Shown: in pieces, positions 1 to 5,868 of the stretch
How the letters are laid out: the number at the start of each line of letters is the position of its first letter
How positions within the stretch are numbered: the first letter of the stretch is position 1
Program-made: the position numbers and the translations under genes
DNA from: Candidatus Parcubacteria bacterium
GTDB taxonomy: Bacteria; Patescibacteriota; Minisyncoccia; Phycocordibacterales; UBA1006
Reading direction: 5' to 3'
DNA length: 8,647 bases
Assembly: GCA_027028225.1 (NCBI GenBank)
Contig: JALVJP010000074.1
Span: forward strand, 1 to 8,647
Notes under the pieces: generated by a model
What the model saw: only the letters and a program-made list of their open reading frames with translations
Databases searched by the model: none
What the model was told of the DNA's origin: nothing

Positions 1-1
1 A

Positions 2-2290
2 TTGATAAATAACATACAGAATCCGGAGAAACTCATTCTCGATGAGATGTATGACCCATCAACGAGGGGAAAGTATTCATTTGCTGAACTTCGCGCAAAA
101 CTTCAAGAAGCAAGAGAGCACAACAAGATGTTTGAAGAGGTGAAGGAACAACTCACACTCCTTAAGAAACAGAAAGAGGAGCTCTTTTCCGCTCGCTACA
201 ATTTCCTCAAAAAAACAACAGGAACGGCATACGATGACACTTACCTACAAAAAATAGACAGAGCGGAACAACTCATTTCACAAAAGCGAGCATTCTTGGA
301 GAACAACGAAGCAACATGGAAATTTGTTCGTATGGCAGAGCTACAAGAGTATCAAGAACAACTTACTCGTGGCTATGTAGAAACTCCTTCTCGTCTCCAT
401 ATGAAAGAGAAACTCTCCAGTCTCTTGAGCGCACACGAACACATTTTCCTTGAGGGAGATTCTGGAACGGGAAAAACACAACTTTTGCGAAATCTCGTGC
501 GAACACTTGAAGGATATGAACCGGATGTGGTAGTGTGTTCCGATCAAACGAAAATCACGGAACTTCTCGGGAGAGACAGCTTACGCTCAGAGAATGGAGC
601 GACAGTAAGTGTCTTCAAAGAGGGAATGCTTGTTCGTGCAATGGTGGAAGGAAAGAAAATCATTTTTGATGAGTTTAACAATATGGATTCCAATACACGA
701 TTCGCTCTCAAACCATTCTATACGCTTAAACCGGGAGATACTTTTAAACTCCAACAAGACGGAGAGAGGGAATTTACCGTTGCGGAAGGTTTTGGATTTC
801 TCGCAACAGGAAACCTCCCATCAGAAAAACATCCTGAACGCAAACCGCTTGATCCTGCAGAAACGCGAGAATTTAAGATGCCACACTTAGACCACCTTCC
901 AAAGGAAGAAGTCTATGATTTATTACTTGTTGCATCAATGCGTAAAGACGGATCAATTCCTTTCTCATTAGAAGAAGCGCAAGAGATGCTCAAGCGACTT
1001 GCGGAAGCAATTAAAGATGTTCACCACGCATATGAGGGAGTCGGTAACTTCTATGCAGATGTGGTAAAAAAAGAAAAAGCTCTCTTAAAGAAAGCAGTTC
1101 TCGATCCCGGAGAATACATTTCATGGATTCGTGATTACAAAAAGCAGACAGAAAAATCTTTTGGAGTTTTCCTCTCGGAAAAAATCGCACAGTTTGCCTC
1201 AAAAGGTGATTTCCCTGAGAGTGACAGAAACATTCTCTTTAAGATTTTTGCGACACGCGGACTATTAGACGGTATTGACCCATCTCCTTTCTCACTCGAT
1301 ACGAGAGAAGCGGAAGCACTTGGCTGGAAAGCACAACAAGAGTATACAAAACAGGAAGGACTACGAAATCTTGATTTGGAACAGATAGCTGAACTTGATC
1401 CTTGGAATACACGTATGAAAAAGAAATCTGCATCAATCGATGACTTTATCGCAAAAAATGCACCTCACGAAAAAGTAACTTCGGTTTTTGAAACAGGAGC
1501 AACAACTATGGAAGAAGCCCTCGAAATCATGGGAGAATCCCAATTCCTTGGACCACAAGACATTGAAAACATCTTCGGCTTCACTCCGGAAACCATCCCT
1601 TCAATTCCATTCTCTCCGGAACGCCTTAAAGAAGCGAAAGAGAGAGGAGAACAACTCATTCTCTATGTAGATACAAAAGGAAATGGAAGTCCGTTCACTA
1701 TGAAAGACATTGAAAACATAAGAAATAACAAAACCTCAAACGGGGACACACTCCTATGGAATACAAATCAAGGAGATAATTGGTTTAATAACGAAACAGC
1801 ACTCCACGAGGAAAGCCCCCGCCTCGCATGGCGTCTCACGACACCTGAAATCATTCCAAACTCAACAGACAAGAACTACATCGAACAGATAGAAGAGAGC
1901 ATCAACTATCTCCAAAATGAAACCTTTGCACACAGCGATATGCCACAAACCTACCTTGATGCGATAGAACAGTTCAAAAACAAAAAAGCTGAATTAGAAG
2001 AACTCATGGAAAACGACTGGAAACAAGCGAGCGAAGAACTCGCAAAACTCGACATCGTGCAACTCACTCACGAACGCCTCTCTGAGATACTCTACCGCCT
2101 CACCCTCAATGAAGCAAAGACGGGAACAAAATCTCTCAATTCAATAATATACACATGGTCATCTTCTCGGTCTTCCTCTGCGAGGCTTGCGGTGCTCGGG
2201 TACTTTGTTTCGGATGGGGCGTATGTGAGCGCGAGCGAGCCGTCGGATCGGAACGGGTACCTTGGTTTGTGTATCTCTGTAGGTGAATAA
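2..2290 (+). CDS. MoxR-like AAA+ ATPase with C-terminal DGR variable domain (5' end probably outside window)
   Basis: Large protein, 762 codons visible. The frame is open to the window edge; the only start near it is a TTG at base 2, so the N-terminus is probably missing (first ATG is residue 16). Residues ~25-125 are charged and helical, likely coiled coil. Residues ~130-310 form an AAA+ module of the MoxR/dynein-related type: Walker A GDSGTGKT (152-159), Walker B IIFDE (220-224), and a sensor-1-like ATGN ending at N271. Residues ~310-480 are helical. Around 550-615 lies a small domain (LILYVDTKG, then a WF/WRLT segment), followed by another helical stretch (~625-705). The last ~45 residues, beginning YTWSSSRSS (717-725) and ending LGLCISVGE, form the DGR-diversified domain. 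MoxR ATPases act as chaperone-like remodelers, often with VWA proteins; the partner and role here are unknown. The ATPase and DGR-target calls are firm, the physiological role is not. Confidence 0.9.
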   Translation: MINNIQNPEKLILDEMYDPSTRGKYSFAELRAKLQEAREHNKMFEEVKEQLTLLKKQKEELFSARYNFLKKTTGTAYDDTYLQKIDRAEQLISQKRAFLENNEATWKFVRMAELQEYQEQLTRGYVETPSRLHMKEKLSSLLSAHEHIFLEGDSGTGKTQLLRNLVRTLEGYEPDVVVCSDQTKITELLGRDSLRSENGATVSVFKEGMLVRAMVEGKKIIFDEFNNMDSNTRFALKPFYTLKPGDTFKLQQDGEREFTVAEGFGFLATGNLPSEKHPERKPLDPAETREFKMPHLDHLPKEEVYDLLLVASMRKDGSIPFSLEEAQEMLKRLAEAIKDVHHAYEGVGNFYADVVKKEKALLKKAVLDPGEYISWIRDYKKQTEKSFGVFLSEKIAQFASKGDFPESDRNILFKIFATRGLLDGIDPSPFSLDTREAEALGWKAQQEYTKQEGLRNLDLEQIAELDPWNTRMKKKSASIDDFIAKNAPHEKVTSVFETGATTMEEALEIMGESQFLGPQDIENIFGFTPETIPSIPFSPERLKEAKERGEQLILYVDTKGNGSPFTMKDIENIRNNKTSNGDTLLWNTNQGDNWFNNETALHEESPRLAWRLTTPEIIPNSTDKNYIEQIEESINYLQNETFAHSDMPQTYLDAIEQFKNKKAELEELMENDWKQASEELAKLDIVQLTHERLSEILYRLTLNEAKTGTKSLNSIIYTWSSSRSSSARLAVLGYFVSDGAYVSASEPSDRNGYLGLCISVGE
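2166..2268 (+). repeat. DGR variable repeat (VR), 3' end of the ATPase gene
   Basis: This 103-bp segment aligns without gaps to 2545-2647, with 90 identities and 13 differences. Eleven differences fall where the other copy has A (here G at 2184, 2192, 2213, 2229, 2235, 2237, 2246; T at 2201, 2208, 2222, 2258). The two others are G to T at 2215 and T to C at 2254. The copy encodes residues ~723-756. Changed residues, template to this copy: K to R728, M to V731, N to Y734, D to V736, K to D738, N to Y741, N to S743, N to S745, K to E746, N to D749, N to Y753; N751 is a silent change. Position at the 3' end of a gene and the adenine bias match DGR variable repeats, whose products usually adopt a C-type-lectin-like fold (fold inferred here). 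Confidence 0.92.
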
Positions 2291-2320
2291 TGGATAATGA
2301 ACTATGAATCATGGATGCGA

Positions 2321-2339
2321 GCAACTCGGAGAGAGTTGC
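2321..2339 (+). other. Hairpin/cruciform candidate downstream of the VR
   Basis: A perfect 7-bp inverted repeat GCAACTC / GAGTTGC with loop GGAGA lies 31 bp after the stop codon of the VR gene. It has no T-tract, so it is not a normal intrinsic terminator. In characterised DGRs a hairpin or cruciform just 3' of the VR promotes target recognition, often with a GRNA-type loop; the GAGA within this loop is compatible. Its distance from the VR end (~52 bp) is longer than in the phage model, so the assignment is tentative. Confidence 0.5.
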
Positions 2340-2363
2340 GAGCTGGAGGAACATCGCTATAAT
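2336..2363 (+). promoter_or_regulatory. Candidate promoter for the template-repeat RNA
   Basis: A perfect TATAAT -10 element (2358-2363) sits 16 bp downstream of TTGCGA (2336-2341), which matches 4 of 6 bases of the TTGACA -35 consensus. It points toward the TR, and no open reading frame of note follows before the terminator at 2700-2727. A start near 2370 would give a transcript of ~360 nt spanning the TR. The -35 overlaps the right arm of the hairpin at 2321-2339, which could couple the two. Confidence 0.5.
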
Positions 2364-2381
2364 ATAAATGTGGGTATTGCA

Positions 2382-2401
2382 GGTATGTATACGTATATAC
2401 C
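2382..2401 (+). other. Small hairpin with UACG loop in the TR leader
   Basis: GGTATGTA (2382-2389) can pair with TATATACC (2394-2401), 8 bp with one G-U pair, around the tetraloop TACG. As RNA this is a UNCG-class stable tetraloop. No T-tract follows, so it is not a terminator. It would lie near the 5' end of the inferred TR transcript. Confidence 0.4.
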
Positions 2402-2418
2402 TCCCCAAATATTACTGC

Positions 2419-2535
2419 TTGAAATACATTAAGGTGAGATTTTGAAAGAAAATGTATGACACCGCATATTTATACATACTAAAACCTTCAATATACATTG
2501 ATTGTTTGGTAGGTGCCACGGATGATGTATTTCAA
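2419..2535 (+). other. Long-range 11-bp stem upstream of the TR
   Basis: TTGAAATACAT at 2419-2429 is the exact reverse complement of ATGTATTTCAA at 2525-2535, enclosing ~95 nt that end 9 nt before the TR. The right arm alternatively folds on itself as the palindrome ATGTATT-TC-AATACAT (2525-2540). The enclosed segment has further ATGTAT/ATACAT pairs (2452-2457 with 2472-2477; another ATACAT at 2493-2498). A/T-rich pairing can arise by chance, but 11 contiguous pairs beside the TR fits a structured template-RNA leader. Confidence 0.45.
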
Positions 2536-2544
2536 TACATAAAG

Positions 2545-2647
2545 CTCGGTCTTCCTCTGCGAAGCTTGCGATGCTCGGGAACTTTGATTCGAAGGGGGCG
2601 AATGTGAACGCGAACAAGCCGTCGAATCGGAATGGGAACCTTGGTTT
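2545..2647 (+). repeat. DGR template repeat (TR), non-coding
   Basis: Template partner of the VR at 2166-2268. It contains 22 adenines; 11 of them are substituted in the VR, against 2 of the other 81 bases. Read in the VR frame it gives a typical TR pattern rich in Asn and Lys codons (GNF, GANVNANKPSNRNGNLGF), so that A mutation gives Tyr, Ser, Asp and so on without stops. It is not part of a second gene: that frame has TGA at 2523-2525 and TAG at 2649-2651. It is GC-rich (56 of 103) compared with the A/T-rich DNA on both sides. It lies 276 bp after the VR on the same strand, the usual VR-then-TR order. Similarity past the repeat end (2648 onward versus 2269 onward) is weak, possibly the IMH*/IMH difference. 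Confidence 0.92.
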
Positions 2648-2680
2648 TTAGGTCTCCGAAATGGGTATTATGCCAAATTG

Positions 2681-2727
2681 TTTTATCATCATTAATGATA
2701 AAAAAGACACATTTTTGTGTCTTTTTT
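2681..2727. terminator. Bidirectional intrinsic terminator between TR and gdhA
   Basis: A 12-bp perfect stem AAAAAAGACACA (2700-2711) / TGTGTCTTTTTT (2716-2727) with loop TTTT. It ends in T-runs on both strands, so it can stop the rightward TR transcript and the leftward gdhA transcript, whose stop is 27 bp away. A second hairpin just before it, TTTTATCAT (2681-2689) / ATGATAAAA (2695-2703), shares four bases with the first, so the two are partly mutually exclusive. Confidence 0.88.
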
Positions 2728-2753
2728 CTTTGAAGAAGAAATGAGTGCTAATG

Positions 2754-4097
2754 TTAAAGAATTCCTTGTTCATACATTGCTTTTGCAACTTTTTCGAAAG
2801 AGGCTATGTTTGCACCTTTCATATAGTTTATATACCCATCTTCTTCTTTTCCATATGCTACACAGGTATCGTGGATGGTCTTCATAATATCTCGAAGTTT
2901 TTTATCAACTTCCTCTCGTGTCCATCCGTAGCGAAGGGAGTTCTGTGTCATCTCAAGCCCTGAAGTCGCAACGCCACCAGCATTGGAAGCTTTTCCTGGG
3001 GAATAGAGAATTTTGTTTTTAACGAAAATATTAATTGCTTCTGGGGTAGATGGCATATTTGCTCCTTCTGTTACGCAGAGAACGCCATTTGCAACGAGCG
3101 CTTCTGCATCATCTTTCTGTATTTCATTTTGGGTTGCACACGGGAGAGCAATATCTGCTTCTCGTTTCCACGGTTTCTCTCCTTCATGGTATTCTGCGTC
3201 TGGGTAGCGCTCCAGATACTCTTTAATGCGTCCACGCTTTCCATTTTTTATTTCCATGATGAATGCGAGTTTTTCTTCGTCAATTCCTTCACTATCATAA
3301 ATGTATCCACTTGAATCTGACATTGTGAGCACTTTTGCTCCTTTTTGAATTGCCTTTTCTGTTGCGTATTGAGCGACATTTCCAGACCCAGAAATGAGTA
3401 CACGCTTTCCTTCAAGTGTTTCCCCCTTCGTTGCGAGCATTTCTTCAGTAAAGTAGACAACTCCGTATCCTGTTGCTTCTGGTCGGATGAGGGATCCACC
3501 CCATGCGACACCCTTTCCGGTGAGCACTCCAGTAAATTCATTTTTGAGTTTTTTGTAGTATCCAAAGAGGTATCCAATTTCCCGAGCACCTACTCCAATA
3601 TCTCCTGCAGGAACATCTGTGTTGGCTCCAATATGACGGAAGAGCTCGCTCATAAATGCTTGTGAGAAGCGCATTATTTCTCCATCCGATTTTCCTTTTG
3701 GGTTGAAATCAGAACCTCCTTTTCCTCCCCCCATTGGGAGGGTAGTAAGTGCGTTTTTAAATGTTTGTTCAAAGCCAAGAAACTTGAGAATTGAGAGATT
3801 TACGCTTGGATGGAAACGGAGACCTCCCTTATAGGGACCAATTGCAGAATTGAATTGCACGCGGTATCCGCGATTGATTTGTATGTTCCCCTCATCGTCT
3901 GTCCACGCAACGCGGAATTGTATGACTCGTTCTGGTTCTGTCATTCGTTCGAGAATTTTCTTTTCTACGTACTCATGTCGCTGTTCGTTTACGTAGGGGA
4001 TGACACTTTCCGCAACCTCTTCTACTGCTTGAATAAATTCCGGTTCGTGAGGATTTCGCTCCTCGACCCATTTCATAAATTGATCTTTGTCTATCAT
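2754..4097 (-). CDS. gdhA: NADP-type hexameric glutamate dehydrogenase
   Basis: Catalyses reversible reductive amination of 2-oxoglutarate with ammonium to L-glutamate in the cytoplasm, the low-affinity ammonium-assimilation route. The 447 residues match the usual length of bacterial GdhA. Motifs seen: glutamate-binding GPYKGGLRFHPSVN (87-100), catalytic-lysine loop PMGGGKGGSDFNPKGKSDGE (121-140; K126), DVPAGDIGVGAREIG (161-175; D166 the expected catalytic Asp), Rossmann GSGNVA (237-242) followed by SDSSG (260-264). The Ser-containing end of that strand and overall similarity to E. coli-type enzymes favour NADP(H); cofactor choice is inferred. The gene is monocistronic: its own extended -10 lies just upstream, and a terminator follows. 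No glutamate synthase or glutamine synthetase gene is adjacent. The ATG start gives the full N-terminal helical region and lies 9 nt from the -10, implying a nearly leaderless mRNA. Confidence 0.96.
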   Translation of the reverse strand: MIDKDQFMKWVEERNPHEPEFIQAVEEVAESVIPYVNEQRHEYVEKKILERMTEPERVIQFRVAWTDDEGNIQINRGYRVQFNSAIGPYKGGLRFHPSVNLSILKFLGFEQTFKNALTTLPMGGGKGGSDFNPKGKSDGEIMRFSQAFMSELFRHIGANTDVPAGDIGVGAREIGYLFGYYKKLKNEFTGVLTGKGVAWGGSLIRPEATGYGVVYFTEEMLATKGETLEGKRVLISGSGNVAQYATEKAIQKGAKVLTMSDSSGYIYDSEGIDEEKLAFIMEIKNGKRGRIKEYLERYPDAEYHEGEKPWKREADIALPCATQNEIQKDDAEALVANGVLCVTEGANMPSTPEAINIFVKNKILYSPGKASNAGGVATSGLEMTQNSLRYGWTREEVDKKLRDIMKTIHDTCVAYGKEEDGYINYMKGANIASFEKVAKAMYEQGIL

Positions 4098-4106
4098 ACA
4101 GAACTA

Positions 4107-4115
4107 ATTGTAACA
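4107..4115 (-). promoter_or_regulatory. Extended -10 promoter of gdhA
   Basis: On the minus strand TGT-TACAAT, an extended -10 (TGn plus a one-mismatch TATAAT), ends 9 nt before the gdhA ATG. No good -35 is seen 17 bp upstream, as expected for extended -10 promoters. A start 6-7 nt past the -10 leaves a leader of about 2-3 nt, and no Shine-Dalgarno sequence is visible, so translation would be nearly leaderless. Confidence 0.5.
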
Positions 4116-4161
4116 CATTTCAAAGAGTTTCCTTATATTTATTTTTCAAGGAATTCTTTTG

Positions 4162-4170
4162 TGTTAATAT
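4162..4170 (+). promoter_or_regulatory. Extended -10 promoter of parB
   Basis: TGT-TAATAT ends 6 nt before the parB ATG at 4177, so a normal start site would fall on or next to the A of the ATG. No Shine-Dalgarno sequence or convincing -35 is seen. It lies 46 bp from the divergent gdhA promoter in a 79-bp intergenic gap. Confidence 0.5.
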
Positions 4171-4176
4171 AAGCAT

Positions 4177-5799
4177 ATGTCATCATCGGTATACCAAGGA
4201 AACTCTATTTTTTGGATAGAAATTCAGAAAATTCGTCCAAATTCTTTTCAGCCAAGAAAGGAATTTGATGAACAAGCGTTGAAAGAACTTGCGGAATCTA
4301 TTCGACAATATGGAATTCTCCAGCCTCTTGTTGTTACAAGAAAAGAAGAGCAAAAGCCTAATGGAGGAATGTCTGTTTACTACGAACTCATCGCAGGGGA
4401 GCGGCGTCTTCGTGCGGCAAAGATAGCAGGACTTGAACAAGTTCCAGTCATTATCCGTAACGACACAGATGATAACCTTCGGCTCGAACTCGCAATTATA
4501 GAGAACCTTCAACGAGAAGATTTAAATCCAATTGACCGTGCACTTGCGTTTGAGCAACTCCATAAGCAATTTGGACTCACTCATACGGAAATTGGAAAGA
4601 GAATGGGGAGGAGTCGTGTCTATGTATCAAACACGCTCCGAATTCTTTCTCTTTCGGAGGAGATAAAACTTGGACTCATTTCAGGGAAAATCAATGAGGG
4701 GCATACACGACCGCTCCTCATGCTCTCAGAGAGACCAGAAGAGCAAAAGAAACTCTATGAAGAGATTATTCTCAGAAAGCTCTCAGTGCGAGATGCAGAG
4801 AAGATTGCACGGAGGATTGCTCAAGACAAGGTAAGGAAGAAGAAATTCATCGTAGATCCGCGTATTCGTGAGTATGAGAAACGCCTCTCAGAGAATCTTG
4901 GAACGCGTGTGCATATTGAGCAGAAAGAAAAAGGAGGAAAGATTCTCATCGATTACTTCAGTATGGAGGATTTGGAGAAAATTCTTGATTCTCTTAAGGG
5001 AGAGGTTTCAGATTCTCTTCATAATGGTAATTTTTCCACTCACACAGAAGAGAACTCTGCAACAGAAACAGATGAAGGTGTCATACTTCAGAAATCTACC
5101 GCAAAGAATAATATAGATGATGATAGGGGGGATGCTGAAGAGAGAAAAGAAAATACATTTTCTGAAGAAATTCTCCGTTTCGCAGAGAGCCACGGAATTG
5201 AACTTACTCCACATCACATAGAGGAGGAAAAAGGAATTGATACAACTGATTCTCTTCAACAGGATCCGTCTTACCGAAGAGAGGTGTATCAAAAAGAAGA
5301 CGTAGAGGAACTATCTCCTTCGCCCGCTGATGGGTATCGGATACACAGAGAAACTCATAGTTATGAAGAAGATGACTATTCAAATAGAGGAGAGGGACGA
5401 ACTTCAGGGAAAGATATTCCACCTGCTGATCGAGATTACCAAGAGGATTCCCCTCTAGGAGAGAAATACTCTCTTGAGAGGAGAATAGAGTATTATCCAC
5501 CGCAAAATGAATTATCGAGAGATAGATGGGGAAATTCTGACGAGAGGGATCCTCAGATTTATGTAAGCAATGATAGGAATACTATTTATGAAGTGAGAGA
5601 CGAAGATTCTTATATACCTCATATTGCTCAACAGAAAAGAACATTCGAGGAAAATTTTTCTCAAAATTTGAGAGGAAGTGGGTATGATGAACAAGGGAAT
5701 GACGATTATCAGCAGCAGAGTTACTCTTCACAGAATAACTATGGATCTTATTTTTCTCGAGAGGGTGATGATGAGGATACTTGGAATTCCTCCGCGTAG
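4177..5799 (+). CDS. parB: ParB family chromosome-partitioning protein with long acidic C-terminal tail
   Basis: ParB binds parS, loads as a CTP-dependent clamp and spreads on DNA to drive origin segregation, normally with the ATPase ParA. Domains: N-terminal ParB/Srx-like domain with IRPNSFQPRKEFDEQALKEL (19-38) and the CTP-binding motif GERRLRA (74-80); central KorB-type DNA-binding region with ENLQREDLNPIDRA (109-122) and a helix-turn-helix around THTEIGKRMGRSRVYVS (135-151); C-terminal dimerisation segment LGTRVHI...GGKILIDYFSMEDLEKIL (241-270). This completes a normal ParB in ~275 residues. The remaining ~265 are hydrophilic, acidic, rich in Asp, Glu, Ser, Tyr and Gln, with no visible domain, so probably disordered. 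No parA gene or parS-like palindrome (TGTTTCACGTGAAACA type) was seen in the window. Identification is firm; the tail's function is unknown. Confidence 0.94.
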   Translation: MSSSVYQGNSIFWIEIQKIRPNSFQPRKEFDEQALKELAESIRQYGILQPLVVTRKEEQKPNGGMSVYYELIAGERRLRAAKIAGLEQVPVIIRNDTDDNLRLELAIIENLQREDLNPIDRALAFEQLHKQFGLTHTEIGKRMGRSRVYVSNTLRILSLSEEIKLGLISGKINEGHTRPLLMLSERPEEQKKLYEEIILRKLSVRDAEKIARRIAQDKVRKKKFIVDPRIREYEKRLSENLGTRVHIEQKEKGGKILIDYFSMEDLEKILDSLKGEVSDSLHNGNFSTHTEENSATETDEGVILQKSTAKNNIDDDRGDAEERKENTFSEEILRFAESHGIELTPHHIEEEKGIDTTDSLQQDPSYRREVYQKEDVEELSPSPADGYRIHRETHSYEEDDYSNRGEGRTSGKDIPPADRDYQEDSPLGEKYSLERRIEYYPPQNELSRDRWGNSDERDPQIYVSNDRNTIYEVRDEDSYIPHIAQQKRTFEENFSQNLRGSGYDEQGNDDYQQQSYSSQNNYGSYFSREGDDEDTWNSSA

Positions 5800-5801
5800 T
5801 A

Positions 5802-5831
5802 TTGACATTTATTCATCGCTTAGTATATAAT
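5802..5831 (+). promoter_or_regulatory. Near-consensus sigma70-type promoter
   Basis: Perfect TTGACA (5802-5807) and perfect TATAAT (5826-5831) with an 18-bp spacer, starting 2 bp after the parB stop. Predicted start near 5838, giving a ~30-nt leader before the ATG at 5869. A second -10-like TGT-TATATA is at 5838-5846. This is the best -35/-10 pair in the window and suggests the downstream gene is strongly and independently expressed. Confidence 0.8.
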
Positions 5832-5868
5832 AGTAACTGTTATATAAGTAATTAACATTCTTAGTATT

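Larger units (their letters stand above)
2370..2727 (+). ncRNA. Putative DGR template RNA (leader + TR)
   Basis: Inferred non-coding transcript running from the candidate promoter at 2336-2363 to the terminator at 2700-2727 and containing the TR at 2545-2647. DGR reverse transcriptases copy a TR-containing RNA into A-mutagenised cDNA and need structured RNA flanking the TR. The leader here can form several stems (2382-2401 and 2419-2429 with 2525-2535), and no plausible protein is encoded. Ends are inferred from promoter and terminator only; transcription is not demonstrated. Confidence 0.45.

Noticed and set aside
2382..2401. Hairpin GGTATGTA-TACG-TATATACC as a terminator of the ATPase gene
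   Set aside because: It is A/T-rich and not followed by a T-run (CTCCCC follows); kept only as a possible RNA structure.
2136..2408. 90-residue open frame on the minus strand over the VR and its downstream flank
   Set aside because: It lies antisense to the ATPase end and the hairpin, has no recognisable domain, and its composition reflects the complementary strand. No RT or Avd features.
2545..2651. The second repeat copy as the remnant of a duplicated gene end (pseudogene)
   Set aside because: The frame is closed by TGA at 2523-2525 right upstream, similarity stops abruptly at 2545, and differences concentrate on adenines of this copy. Decay of a duplicate would scatter changes over all bases.
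2291..2753. A small accessory gene (Avd-like) or CRISPR array between VR and gdhA
   Set aside because: No open frame of useful length with a start codon and helical-bundle character is seen on the plus strand, and there are no regularly spaced repeats.
3248..3665. Overlapping open frames on both strands inside gdhA
   Set aside because: They are shadows of the well-supported glutamate dehydrogenase frame, with no independent start signals or domains.
4098..5868. parS site near parB
   Set aside because: No palindrome resembling TGTTTCACGTGAAACA was seen by eye in the flanks or in the gene; a diverged site cannot be excluded without a search.
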